From assembly GCF_042654585.1 (NCBI RefSeq), contig NZ_JBHSGR010000008.1, positions 115,539 to 179,538 of the forward strand: a stretch of 64,000 nucleotides of DNA, given 5' to 3'. Shown here one piece after another: positions 6,612-14,139 of the stretch. The notes under the pieces are model-generated. The model made no database searches. It had not been told where the DNA came from and saw only the letters and a program-made list of their open reading frames with translations. Both the position numbers and the translations under genes were made by a program. Source of the stretch: Geodermatophilus arenarius (GTDB lineage Bacteria > Actinomycetota > Actinomycetes > Mycobacteriales > Geodermatophilaceae). Every line of letters begins with the position of its first letter. Position 1 is the stretch's first letter.

Positions 6612-7303
6612 TCCGGGGGTCCGTCCGCGGTCAGCCCGATCAGCGCACCGAGCTCGGCCACCGCGCGGGCGAAGTAGGCGTCGGCGTCCTCGACCGACCC
6701 GGTGAGGTGGCCGAACAGCTCGAAGCTGACCGTGCCGTACAGCGCGCTCCAGGCCAGCAGGGCGCGCACCCGGACGGCGTCGTCGATGCCCGGGGCGTCC
6801 TGGCCCAGGATCTCGACCGCCACGTCGCCGAGCAGGCCGGGCACCCGGCCGCCGTACCCGTGCAGCCGGCCCGCCCGGGCGGCGTCGGCGAGCACGCGGC
6901 CGAGGACGACGCCGACCCGCGACGCGGCCGGGACGGTGTCGCGCGGCGCGCTGTAGCCGGGGACGGGGGAGCCGTAGAGCAGCGCCCACTCGTGCGGGTG
7001 GGCCCGGGCCCGGTCGCGCACCGCCGCGCACACGGCCGCCCAGCGCCGCTCCGGCGCCGCGGCCGGGTCGTCGGCGGCCTCGGCCGCCTCCCCGAGGGCG
7101 TCGTAGCCGTCGATGATCAGCCGGGTCAGCAGGTCGTCGCGGCTCGGGAAGTAGCGGTACACCGCCGACGACGCCATGCCCAGCTCCCGCGCCACCGCGC
7201 GCAGCGACAGCCCCGCCGCCCCGACCTCGGCGAGCTGGCGGCGAGCCGCCTCGGTGATCTCGGCGGTCAGCTCGGCGCGGACGCGCTGGCGGGCGGTGGG
7301 CAC
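6608..7303 (-). CDS. TetR-family transcriptional repressor
   Basis: A 231-residue protein with an N-terminal TetR DNA-binding domain (S-L-R-A-V-A-R-E-L-G-M-A-S-S-A-V-Y-R-Y-F-P-S at about 27-48) and a helical TetR_C ligand domain. Its stop overlaps the convergent DUF885 stop. GTG is the start that keeps the full first helix; an ATG eight bases upstream is out of frame. It is divergent from an NAD-binding epimerase, and two palindromes fit as operators in the shared intergenic space, so it probably represses itself and that gene. Ligand unknown. Confidence 0.9.
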   Translation of the reverse strand: MPTARQRVRAELTAEITEAARRQLAEVGAAGLSLRAVARELGMASSAVYRYFPSRDDLLTRLIIDGYDALGEAAEAADDPAAAPERRWAAVCAAVRDRARAHPHEWALLYGSPVPGYSAPRDTVPAASRVGVVLGRVLADAARAGRLHGYGGRVPGLLGDVAVEILGQDAPGIDDAVRVRALLAWSALYGTVSFELFGHLTGSVEDADAYFARAVAELGALIGLTADGPPD

Positions 7304-7340
7304 CCGGCCATGCTCCCCGGCGAGAGCGCTGTACACAAGG

Positions 7341-7355
7341 GAGAGCACTGCTCTT
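7341..7355. promoter_or_regulatory. TetR operator O1, GAGAGC-N3-GCTCTT
   Basis: A near-perfect palindrome (one mismatch) with spacer ACT. Its right edge overlaps a consensus TTGACA hexamer (7354-7359). A single GAGAGC half-site lies nearby at 7322. Confidence 0.6.
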
Positions 7356-7393
7356 GACAGCTCCACTCCGGGTACGAGAGCGTCATCCTCGAA

Positions 7394-7410
7394 CGAGAGC
7401 ACCGCTCTCG
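7394..7410. promoter_or_regulatory. TetR operator O2, CGAGAGC-N3-GCTCTCG
   Basis: A perfect palindrome with 7-bp arms, ending 22 bases before the epimerase ATG. Same core as O1; another half-site GAGAGC starts at 7376. Binding here would block transcription or early elongation of the epimerase. Confidence 0.65.
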
Positions 7411-7432
7411 ATGAGACGACGAGGAGATCGCC

Positions 7433-8365
7433 ATGGCACTGCACGTGATCGTCGGCAAGGGCCCGGTGGGCACGACGACGGCGGAGCTGCTGGCCGCTCG
7501 CGGCCACCGGGTGCGGGTGCTGTCGCGCAGCGGCGGCGTCTCCACCGGCGCGGTCGAGCACCGCCGGGTGGACGCCGCCGACGCCGCGGCCCTCACGGCC
7601 GCCACCGAGGGCGCCGCCGCTCTCTACAACGCGGTCAACCCCGCCTACCACCGCTGGACGACCGACTGGCCGCCGGTGGCCGCCGCCCTGCTCACCGCGG
7701 CCGAGCGGACGGAGGCGGTGCTCGTGACGATGGCCAACCTCTACGTCTACGGCCGGCCCACCGCGCCGATGACGCCGGAGAGCCCGCTCGCCGCCACCGA
7801 CACCAAGGGCCGCGTGCGGGTGGCCATGTGGCGGGAGGCGCTGGCCGCGCACGAGGCCGGCCGGATCCGGATGACCGAGGCCCGCGCCGCGGACTTCGTC
7901 GGACCGCAGGTGCCGGCCGCGCAGTCGCACCTGGTGCGCCAGCTCCCGGCGCTGCGCCGCGGCCGCCGCGCCTGGGTGGTCGGCGACCCCGACGCGCCCC
8001 GCAGCTGGGCGTACCTGCCCGACGTCGCCGCCACGCTCGCGACCCTCGGCACCGACGCGCGGGCGCTGGGCCGGGCCTGGCACGTGCCGAGCACCCCGCC
8101 GCGCTCCCAGCGGCAGGCGCTCGGCGACCTCGCGCGGGCGATGGGCCGGGAGCCGGTGCCGGTCAGCGGCATCCCGTGGCCGGTGCTCCGCGCCGCCGGC
8201 TGGTTCTCGCCGGTGCTGCGGGAGGTCCTCGACGTGCGGCACCAGTTCGACCAGGAGTACGTGGTCGACGCGACGGCGACCACCGAGGTCTTCGGCCTGA
8301 CCGCCACACCGTGGGACGAGGTCGTCGCCGCGACCGCCGGCGCGCCGGAGCCGGCGCGGGCCTGA
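7433..8365 (+). CDS. NAD(P)-dependent epimerase/dehydratase family protein
   Basis: A 310-residue extended-SDR protein starting with a strand and the nucleotide loop G-K-G-P-V-G (8-13), then R-V-x-V-L-S-R for cofactor choice, N-P-A-Y-H-R-W in place of a classical Y-x-x-x-K block, and Y-V-Y-G. Such NmrA/epimerase-like proteins often lack the catalytic Tyr-Lys pair. GAGGAG precedes the ATG by eight bases. It is divergent from a TetR gene with two palindromic operators between, so expression is probably induced by a small molecule. Substrate unknown. Confidence 0.85.
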   Translation: MALHVIVGKGPVGTTTAELLAARGHRVRVLSRSGGVSTGAVEHRRVDAADAAALTAATEGAAALYNAVNPAYHRWTTDWPPVAAALLTAAERTEAVLVTMANLYVYGRPTAPMTPESPLAATDTKGRVRVAMWREALAAHEAGRIRMTEARAADFVGPQVPAAQSHLVRQLPALRRGRRAWVVGDPDAPRSWAYLPDVAATLATLGTDARALGRAWHVPSTPPRSQRQALGDLARAMGREPVPVSGIPWPVLRAAGWFSPVLREVLDVRHQFDQEYVVDATATTEVFGLTATPWDEVVAATAGAPEPARA

Positions 8366-8368
8366 GCC

Positions 8369-9067
8369 TCAGGCCCGCGGGGCCACCGCGTTGACCGGGT
8401 CGCTGTCGGGCGCGACCGGGTCGGCGGGGGCCGCCGGGGCCACCTCGAGCCGGGTGGCCAGCAGCGCGTCGACGGCGGCCACCCCGGCGCCGACGTAGGT
8501 GCTGGTGAGCGCGGGGTCGGTGACGACGCACCAGGCGCGGTCGGCCGGCCACCACAGCGCGGCGCTCTGCTCGTACGGCTCGGGGGCGAAGTTGCTGGCG
8601 GCCCGCTCCACCGGCCCGCGGGTCAGCAGGAGGTCGGCGCGGGGCAGGCGCAGCCGGGGCAGGTCGGCGGCGCCGCCGTCGTCCCAGCCGAACCAGCACT
8701 CGCCCGGCGTCGTGGTCTGGTCCCCGAGGACCGCGGCCAGCTCCCGCGCGACGTGCGCCACCAGGTGGCCCTCGGCGGGGGCGTCGTTCCACAGCCCGGG
8801 CTGGTCGGCCTCGCCGAGGTACTCCCAGGAGCCGGTGATGCCGGGCCACTGCATGAGGCGGTGCGCCCGCGTGCCGTTGGCCGCGGCCACCTCGTCCCAG
8901 CGGACGTGCACGTCGACGTCGCCGTCGTAGCGGACGGCGGGGTGGAAGACGCGGGCGTAGGCGGGGAAGCGGGCCGGCAGGAGCGCGGCCACGGTGTCGG
9001 GGGGAGCGGCACGGACGGCGTCGGTGATCCAACGGCCGGCCGGTGCGGAACGTCCAGCGGTCTGCAC
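8369..9067 (-). CDS. conserved actinobacterial protein of unknown function
   Basis: A 232-residue acidic, Trp-rich protein with no signal peptide. The segment W-W-P-A-D-R-A-W-C-V-V-T-D followed by T-S-T-Y-V-G-A-G near the C-terminus recalls a hypothetical-protein family often annotated in Streptomyces and relatives. GTG start with no clear ribosome site. It is convergent with the epimerase, ending three bases after that gene's stop. No function can be assigned. Confidence 0.7.
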   Translation of the reverse strand: MQTAGRSAPAGRWITDAVRAAPPDTVAALLPARFPAYARVFHPAVRYDGDVDVHVRWDEVAAANGTRAHRLMQWPGITGSWEYLGEADQPGLWNDAPAEGHLVAHVARELAAVLGDQTTTPGECWFGWDDGGAADLPRLRLPRADLLLTRGPVERAASNFAPEPYEQSAALWWPADRAWCVVTDPALTSTYVGAGVAAVDALLATRLEVAPAAPADPVAPDSDPVNAVAPRA

Positions 9068-9411
9068 GGCCGCCGTTCCTCCCCCTCAGCGCGCTGGGCG
9101 GGTCCGTGCCCAGGGACGGACAACCCCCGGGCCGCTCCGCGGCGCCACCTCGGGAGGCGGCAGCTCACGGGCCGACTGGACAAGTGTCGGCAGCCCGGGG
9201 GTCGGGTGACTGTCCGGTTCTCGCTCGCCGCCGTACGACGGACGGGCGATCATGCCGTCGTTCGGATTCCACTCCGAACGGGCGGCCCATCTGGACGGCG
9301 GCTAGCGGACAGCCACCTCACGAGTCCGATAAGAATTCAATTGTTCGGACCACCTCCCCTCTCGTGTACCTCGACGGTACGTCGCAGTTCCGGGGTCGGC
9401 AACGACGTTGT
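9068..9411. other. intergenic gap with hairpin and AT-rich patch
   Basis: No convincing gene. Holds a perfect 8-bp stem CGTTCGGA/TCCGAACG (9259-9280, six-base loop), an AT-rich patch for this genome around 9329-9345, and a GTACC/GGTAC inverted repeat (9366-9380). A promoter for the unknown minus-strand gene probably lies in its left part, but no clear -10 is seen. Confidence 0.5.
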
Positions 9412-9428
9412 TCAGCCGTCGGCTGAAC
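9410..9428 (-). terminator. hairpin across the nhaA stop codon
   Basis: GTTCAGCC and GGCTGAAC pair perfectly around a GTC loop; the stem includes the nhaA stop. Likely a transcript end or stability hairpin. Confidence 0.55.
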
Positions 9429-10761
9429 CCCTGCGCAGGCCCGGGGCGCCGGGCGTGTCGGGGTCGCGCTGGTAGACGTCGGGGATGCCGTCGTGGTCGG
9501 CGTCGACCGCCTCCAGCGCCTCGATGCGCCGGTAGCGGCGGTTGCGCAGCCGCAGCACCACGCTCGCCAGCAACGCCGACGTCAGGGTGCCGACGAGCAC
9601 GCCGACCTTGACGTGGTCGTCGCGCTCGCTGCCGGTGCCGAAGGCCAGCTCGCCGATGAGCAGCGACACGGTGAACCCGATGCCCCCGAGCAGCGCCATG
9701 CCGACCAGGTCCGGCCAGCCCAGCTCGTCGGCGAACTCCGCGCGGGTGAACCGGGTGACCAGCCAGGTGGCGCCCACGATCCCGAGGACCTTGCCCACGA
9801 CCAGGCCGACGACGATGCCGAGCGCGACCCGGTCGCCGAGCGACTCGACCAGCCCGGACAGCCCGCCCACGGTCACCCCGGCGGCGAAGAACGCGAAGAC
9901 CGGCACGGCGACGCCCGCCGAGATCGGCCGGAAGCGGTGCTCCAGGTGCTCGGCCAGCCCCGGCCCCGCGCCCGGCCCGCCGGCCGCCTCGCTGCGCACC
10001 ACCGGGACCGTGAACGCCAGCAGCACGCCGGCCACCGTGGCGTGCACGCCCGACTCGTGGACGAGGACCCAGGTGAGCAGCGCCAGCGGCAGCAGCAGCC
10101 ACCACGAGCGGACCCGCTTCTGCACCAGGAGGCCGAACACCGCGAGCGGGACCAGCGCCAGCGCCAGCCACCCGACGGCCAGCGACGACGTGTAGAAGAC
10201 CGCGATGACCGCGATGGCCAGCAGGTCGTCGACGACGGCCAGGGTGAGCAGGAACGTCCGCAGCGCGCTCGGCAGGTGGGTGCTGATCACCGCCAGGACG
10301 GCGAGGGCGAAGGCGATGTCGGTCGCCGTCGGGATCGCCCAGCCGCGCAGGGCGTCACCACCGCCCAGGTTGACCAGCACGTAGAGCACCGCGGGCACCA
10401 CCATCCCGCCGACCGCCGCGGCCACCGGCAGCACCGCCCGCCGCGGGTCGCGCAGGTCGCCGGCGACGAACTCGCGCTTGAGCTCCAGCCCGGCGACGAA
10501 GAAGAAGACCGCCAGCAGCCCGTCGGCGGCCCAGGTGCCCAACGTCAGGTCCAGGTGCAGGGACGCCGGCCCGACCCGGGTGTCGCGCAGCGCCTCGTAG
10601 GAGTCCGCCCACGGCGAGTTGGCCCACACCAGGGCGACGACGGTGCCGATCAGCAGCAGGACGCCGCCGACGGTCTCCCTGCGCAGGACGGCGGCGATCC
10701 GGCTGGCCTCGGTCCACGAGCCGCGGCTGAACACGCGGGTGGATCCGTGCGGGGTGGTCAT
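9412..10761 (-). CDS. nhaA: Na+/H+ antiporter NhaA with DxDxDG tail
   Basis: A 449-residue membrane protein with the NhaA helices. Asp148 (A-T-D-I-A-F-A-L) and the D178-D179 pair (A-V-V-D-D-L-L-A-I-A-V-I) align with E. coli D133 and D163/D164, which bind Na+ and H+. It exchanges sodium for protons across the cytoplasmic membrane for pH and salt balance. AGGAG stands before the ATG. Odd: the cytoplasmic C-terminal tail (420-449) holds D-A-D-H-D-G-I-P-D, a calcium-binding-loop-like motif not part of the NhaA core. It is divergent from murD2. Confidence 0.93.
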   Translation of the reverse strand: MTTPHGSTRVFSRGSWTEASRIAAVLRRETVGGVLLLIGTVVALVWANSPWADSYEALRDTRVGPASLHLDLTLGTWAADGLLAVFFFVAGLELKREFVAGDLRDPRRAVLPVAAAVGGMVVPAVLYVLVNLGGGDALRGWAIPTATDIAFALAVLAVISTHLPSALRTFLLTLAVVDDLLAIAVIAVFYTSSLAVGWLALALVPLAVFGLLVQKRVRSWWLLLPLALLTWVLVHESGVHATVAGVLLAFTVPVVRSEAAGGPGAGPGLAEHLEHRFRPISAGVAVPVFAFFAAGVTVGGLSGLVESLGDRVALGIVVGLVVGKVLGIVGATWLVTRFTRAEFADELGWPDLVGMALLGGIGFTVSLLIGELAFGTGSERDDHVKVGVLVGTLTSALLASVVLRLRNRRYRRIEALEAVDADHDGIPDVYQRDPDTPGAPGLRRGSADG

Positions 10762-10877
10762 CGGGCGGCTCCTGGGGGAGGGGTCGGTCACGACACCGCC
10801 GACCAGACTTCCCGGCACACCTGGCGGCCACCCTACCGGCGGCCCCGTCGTCGCCGTCCGTGCACGGGGCCGGTCCG

Positions 10878-10883
10878 TAGAGT
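10878..10883 (+). promoter_or_regulatory. -10 box TAGAGT for murD2
   Basis: TAGAGT ends seven bases before the GTG of murD2; leaderless transcript expected. Confidence 0.6.
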
Positions 10884-10890
10884 GGGCGCC

Positions 10891-12258
10891 GTGGACCCCC
10901 GCCCGGCACCGCCCCCGCGGGAGCGGTCCCTCCGGCTCGCGGAGCTGGCCGGCCGGCGCGTCGGGGTCTGGGGACACGGCCGCGAGGGGCGCGCCGCGGT
11001 CGCCGCGGCCCGCGCCGCCGGCGCCGCGTCGGTCCTGGTCGCCGACAGCCGCCCCGTCGACCCGGCGTCACTGCCCGAAGGCGTGACCGCCACCGCCGAC
11101 GTCGCCGACCTCGCCGGCTGCGACGTCGTGTTCCGGTCGCCCGGGATCAGCCCCTACCGCGAGGACGCCCGGGCGCTGGCCGACCGCACGCTCGTGACCA
11201 CCGGCACCGGCGTCGCGCTCGCCGAGGTCGCCGCGCGCGGGATCCCGGTCCTCTGCGTCACCGGCACCAAGGGCAAGAGCACGACCAGCGCGCTGGCCGC
11301 CGCGGTCCTCACCGCCGCCGGCCGCCCCGCCGTGCACGCCGGCAACATCGGCACCCCGCTGCTCGACGTCCTGGACGGGGTCGGGGACCGCACGCTCGTC
11401 GTCGAGGTCTCGAGCTACCAGGCCGCCGCCGTCCCGGACTTCGCCGGCCGCGGCGCGCTCACCTCGCTCGCCCCCGAGCACCTGGACTGGCACGGCTCGG
11501 TCGAGACCTACTACCGCGACAAGCTGCGCGTGTTCTCCTCCTGCCCGGAGCGCTCGGTCGTCGTCAGCGCCCAGGCGCGCCCGCTGGCCGCCGGGTACCT
11601 CGACGCCGCGCAGCTGGTCGACCCCGCCGACGTGCTGCCCCCGGGCCTGGCCGCGGCCGTGCAGCCGGTGCACCTGCCCGGCGCGCACAACCGCAGCAAC
11701 GTCGAGGTCGCGCTGGCCGCCTGCGCCCTGCTCGGTCTGGACCTCGCCGCCACCGCCGACGCCGTGACCGGCGCCGTCGCCGCCTTCCGCGCGCTGCCCC
11801 ACCGGCTCGCGCCGGTGGCCACCCTCGGCGGCGTCACCTTCGTCGACGACACGCTGAGCACCACCCCCGTCTCGGTGCTGGCCGCGCTCGACGCGCTCGC
11901 CGGCCGGCCCGTCACGCTCATCGCCGGCGGCCAGGACCGGGGCCTGGACTACACGGGCCTGGCCGCGACGTTGGTGGCCCGGCGGGAGGAGGTCGCCCTG
12001 GTGACCGTCCCCGACACCGGGGCCCGGCTGGCCGACGACGTCCGCCGGGCGGCCGACGGCGCCGCCGTGCGGCTGACCGAGACGGCGTCGCTGGCCGAGG
12101 CGGTCGCGGCGGCGATCGCCGGCACCGCCCCGGGCGGCGTCGTGCTCCTGTCGCCCGGCGCCCCCAGCTACAACCGCTTCCGCGACTTCGAGGAGTTGGC
12201 AGCCACCTATGAGCAGATCCTCGTCGACGCCGGCGCCGACCGTGCCCACGGTGTCTGA
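10891..12258 (+). CDS. murD2: MurD-type ligase, MurD2 (UDP-MurNAc-L-Ala L-Glu ligase)
   Basis: A 455-residue Mur ligase: N-terminal nucleotide-sugar domain (G-V-W-G-H-G-R-E-G), central ATPase with G-T-K-G-K-S-T-T (125-132), E-V-S-S-Y-Q and N-x-x-x-D-E-like blocks, and C-terminal domain with D-D-T-L-S-T-T-P and G-G-Q-D-R-G. It overlaps a MurL gene by 50 bases. In Xanthomonas the MurD2-MurL pair adds L-Glu to UDP-MurNAc-L-Ala and then epimerises it to D-Glu, bypassing glutamate racemase. MurD versus MurD2 cannot be told from motifs alone; the call rests on the MurL partner. A leaderless promoter precedes it. Confidence 0.82.
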   Translation: MDPRPAPPPRERSLRLAELAGRRVGVWGHGREGRAAVAAARAAGAASVLVADSRPVDPASLPEGVTATADVADLAGCDVVFRSPGISPYREDARALADRTLVTTGTGVALAEVAARGIPVLCVTGTKGKSTTSALAAAVLTAAGRPAVHAGNIGTPLLDVLDGVGDRTLVVEVSSYQAAAVPDFAGRGALTSLAPEHLDWHGSVETYYRDKLRVFSSCPERSVVVSAQARPLAAGYLDAAQLVDPADVLPPGLAAAVQPVHLPGAHNRSNVEVALAACALLGLDLAATADAVTGAVAAFRALPHRLAPVATLGGVTFVDDTLSTTPVSVLAALDALAGRPVTLIAGGQDRGLDYTGLAATLVARREEVALVTVPDTGARLADDVRRAADGAAVRLTETASLAEAVAAAIAGTAPGGVVLLSPGAPSYNRFRDFEELAATYEQILVDAGADRAHGV

Positions 12259-13582
12259 GGCCGGCGCCTTCGTCGTCGCCGGCCGGTCCCTCGACCTCAC
12301 GACCGGCGAGGCGGCCTTCACCTACCGGCTCGGCGACGACGAGTTCACCGAGCGGCTCACCCTCGACCCGGCGCTGCTGACCGGCGCCGCGCCCGCGCAG
12401 CCCGGTGCCGCCGTCGAGGCCGCGCTGGACCTGGTGCACCTGGTCATGGGCACCAGCTACTACAAGCTGGCCGCGCCCGGCCGGGTCACCGTGGAGCGGC
12501 CGGTCACCGCCGCGCAGCTCGCCGTCGCGCAGGCCGCCTACACCCACGGGCTCGGCGAGTTCGCCGCGGTCAACCACCTGCCGGTGCCGCACCGGGTCCG
12601 GTTCGACGCCGAGGTCCGCGAGCCCGGCCCCGTCCCGGCCGGCGGCGGGCGCGGCGCGCTGCTCCCGGTGGGCGGCGGAAAGGACTCCGCGCTGGCGATC
12701 GTCGTCATCCCCGACGGGACGGCGCTGGCGATCAACCCGACCCGCGCGCAGCGCGACGTCGCCCGCGCGGCCGGCGTCCCGCTGGTCGAGGTCCGCCGCA
12801 GGCTGGACCCGCTGCTGGCGGAGCGGACCGCGCGGGGCGGCCTCAACGGGCACGTGCCGGTGACCGCGATCAACTCCTCGATCGCCACGCTGGTCGCCGT
12901 CCTCGGCGGCCACGACCCGGTCGTGTTCGCCAACGAGCGCTCCGCCGACGAGGAGACGCTCACGATCGACGGCGCGAGCGTCAACCACCAGTACTCGAAG
13001 TCCTACGAGTTCGAGCGCCTGTTCGCCGCGGCCGCCGCCGAGGTCGGCGCCGGCTACTTCAGCCTCACCCGGCAGCTGTCGGAGCTAGCCACCGTGGCCG
13101 CCGTCGCCGCGCTGCCGCTGAAGGCCGACATCCTCAGCTGCAACCGCTCCTACACGCAGGAGCACCTGGGCGGGCGGGCCGAGCAGCGCTGGTGCCTGCA
13201 CTGCGACAAGTGCCTGTTCACGTTCCTCTGCTTCGCCGTCTTCCTGACCCCCGACGAGGCGCAGGCGGTGTTCGGCGGGAACCCGCTGGCCGACGTCGCG
13301 CTCGCCGACGGGTTCCGGAGGCTGTGGGCCACCGAGAAGCCGTTCGACTGCGTGGGCGAGCGGGCCGAGAGCGCGGCGGCGATGGCGCACCTGGCGGCCA
13401 GCCGGTCGTGGGGCGACGCGCCGGTCGTGCGGGCGCTCGGCGCCGAGGCCGCGGCCGCTGCGGAGGTGACCGGGGCGACCGTCGCGCGGTTCCTCCCGCC
13501 GCGCGGCGAGCACGCCATCCCCGAGCGGTACCTGGAGTCCCTGCGGCGCGTGCTGGCCGACGCCCGCAGCGCCGTCGCCTGA
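12209..13582 (+). CDS. murL: MurL, UDP-MurNAc-L-Ala-L-Glu epimerase
   Basis: A 457-residue protein with a PP-loop-like ATP site P-V-G-G-G-K-D-S (near 153-160) and a conserved C-terminal block C-N-R-S-Y-T-Q-E followed by a Cys cluster W-C-L-H-C-D-K-C (C329, C332, C335). This layout matches MurL, which uses ATP to invert the terminal L-Glu of the peptidoglycan precursor. The start is uncertain: ATG 12209 overlaps murD2 by 50 bases, while in-frame GTGs at 12242 and 12251 would give a minimal overlap. Cytoplasmic. With murD2 it forms an alternative route to D-Glu in the cell wall. Confidence 0.82.
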   Translation: MSRSSSTPAPTVPTVSEAGAFVVAGRSLDLTTGEAAFTYRLGDDEFTERLTLDPALLTGAAPAQPGAAVEAALDLVHLVMGTSYYKLAAPGRVTVERPVTAAQLAVAQAAYTHGLGEFAAVNHLPVPHRVRFDAEVREPGPVPAGGGRGALLPVGGGKDSALAIVVIPDGTALAINPTRAQRDVARAAGVPLVEVRRRLDPLLAERTARGGLNGHVPVTAINSSIATLVAVLGGHDPVVFANERSADEETLTIDGASVNHQYSKSYEFERLFAAAAAEVGAGYFSLTRQLSELATVAAVAALPLKADILSCNRSYTQEHLGGRAEQRWCLHCDKCLFTFLCFAVFLTPDEAQAVFGGNPLADVALADGFRRLWATEKPFDCVGERAESAAAMAHLAASRSWGDAPVVRALGAEAAAAAEVTGATVARFLPPRGEHAIPERYLESLRRVLADARSAVA

Positions 13583-13610
13583 GCGAGGACCTCTTCCGCT
13601 CGCCTCTCGG

Positions 13611-13664
13611 CCCCTCTGCAGGGGCCCACGCCGAGCGTGCGAGGCGTGGGGGGCAGAGGGGTCC
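13611..13664 (-). repeat. palindromic repeat, copy A (reverse orientation)
   Basis: Read on the minus strand it begins GGACCCCTCTGCCCCCCACG and ends TGCAGAGGGG, matching copies C and F best. It starts 28 bases after the murL stop and ends seven bases before the nur -10 box, so it can end murL transcription and insulate nur. Confidence 0.75.
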
Positions 13665-13670
13665 TTTCAC

Positions 13671-13676
13671 TACGCT
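13671..13676 (+). promoter_or_regulatory. -10 box TACGCT for nur-like gene
   Basis: TACGCT ends seven bases before the GTG; leaderless. Confidence 0.6.
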
Positions 13677-13683
13677 CCTTGCC

Positions 13684-14139
13684 GTGACGACCGAGCACGG
13701 TCCCGCGCCGCTGGCCGAGCGGCTGCGGGCGCAGGGGCTGCGGCTGACCCCGCAGCGTCAGCAGGTGCTGGCCGCCGTCGCCGCGCTCGACCACGCCACC
13801 CCCGAGGCCATCGGTGCCCGGCTGCGCGAGGAGGCCGGGCCCGGCGGCGCGGCGCCGGACACCTCGACCGTCTACCGCACGCTGGAGCTGCTCGAGCGGC
13901 TCGGCCTCGTGTGGCACACCCACGTCGCCAAGGGCGCGCCGGTCTACCACGCGTCCGAGCACCCGCACCTGCACGTGGTCTGCGCCACCTGCGGGGAGAT
14001 CTCCTCCGCCGACCCGGCGCTGCTGGAGCAGGCCGCGGAACGTCTGGCCGCCGACCTGGGTTTCACCCTGGACGTGGGGCACGTGGCGCTGTCGGGCACG
14101 TGCCGCCGATGCAGGGGAGCCGGGACGGAGAACGCATGA
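13684..14139 (+). CDS. nur: Fur-family regulator, Nur-like (nickel)
   Basis: A 151-residue Fur protein: winged helix (R-L-T-P-Q-R, S-T-V-Y-R-T-L) then a metal domain with C-A-T-C (100-103) and C-R-R-C (140-143). The histidines fit Streptomyces Nur rather than Fur or Zur: H78-x-H80 and H133 match the square-planar nickel site, and H37, H93, H95 and H97 match the second metal site. Nur represses nickel uptake and a Fe superoxide dismutase gene when nickel binds. The leaderless GTG start is clear. It overlaps ygfZ by four bases, and rsiG lies just downstream, a linkage also remembered from Streptomyces. Confidence 0.82.
   Translation: MTTEHGPAPLAERLRAQGLRLTPQRQQVLAAVAALDHATPEAIGARLREEAGPGGAAPDTSTVYRTLELLERLGLVWHTHVAKGAPVYHASEHPHLHVVCATCGEISSADPALLEQAAERLAADLGFTLDVGHVALSGTCRRCRGAGTENA

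Noticed and set aside
6608..8242. 544-residue frame joining TetR with sequence antisense to the epimerase
   Set aside because: Only the last 231 residues have TetR features; the upstream part is antisense shadow and crosses the operator region.
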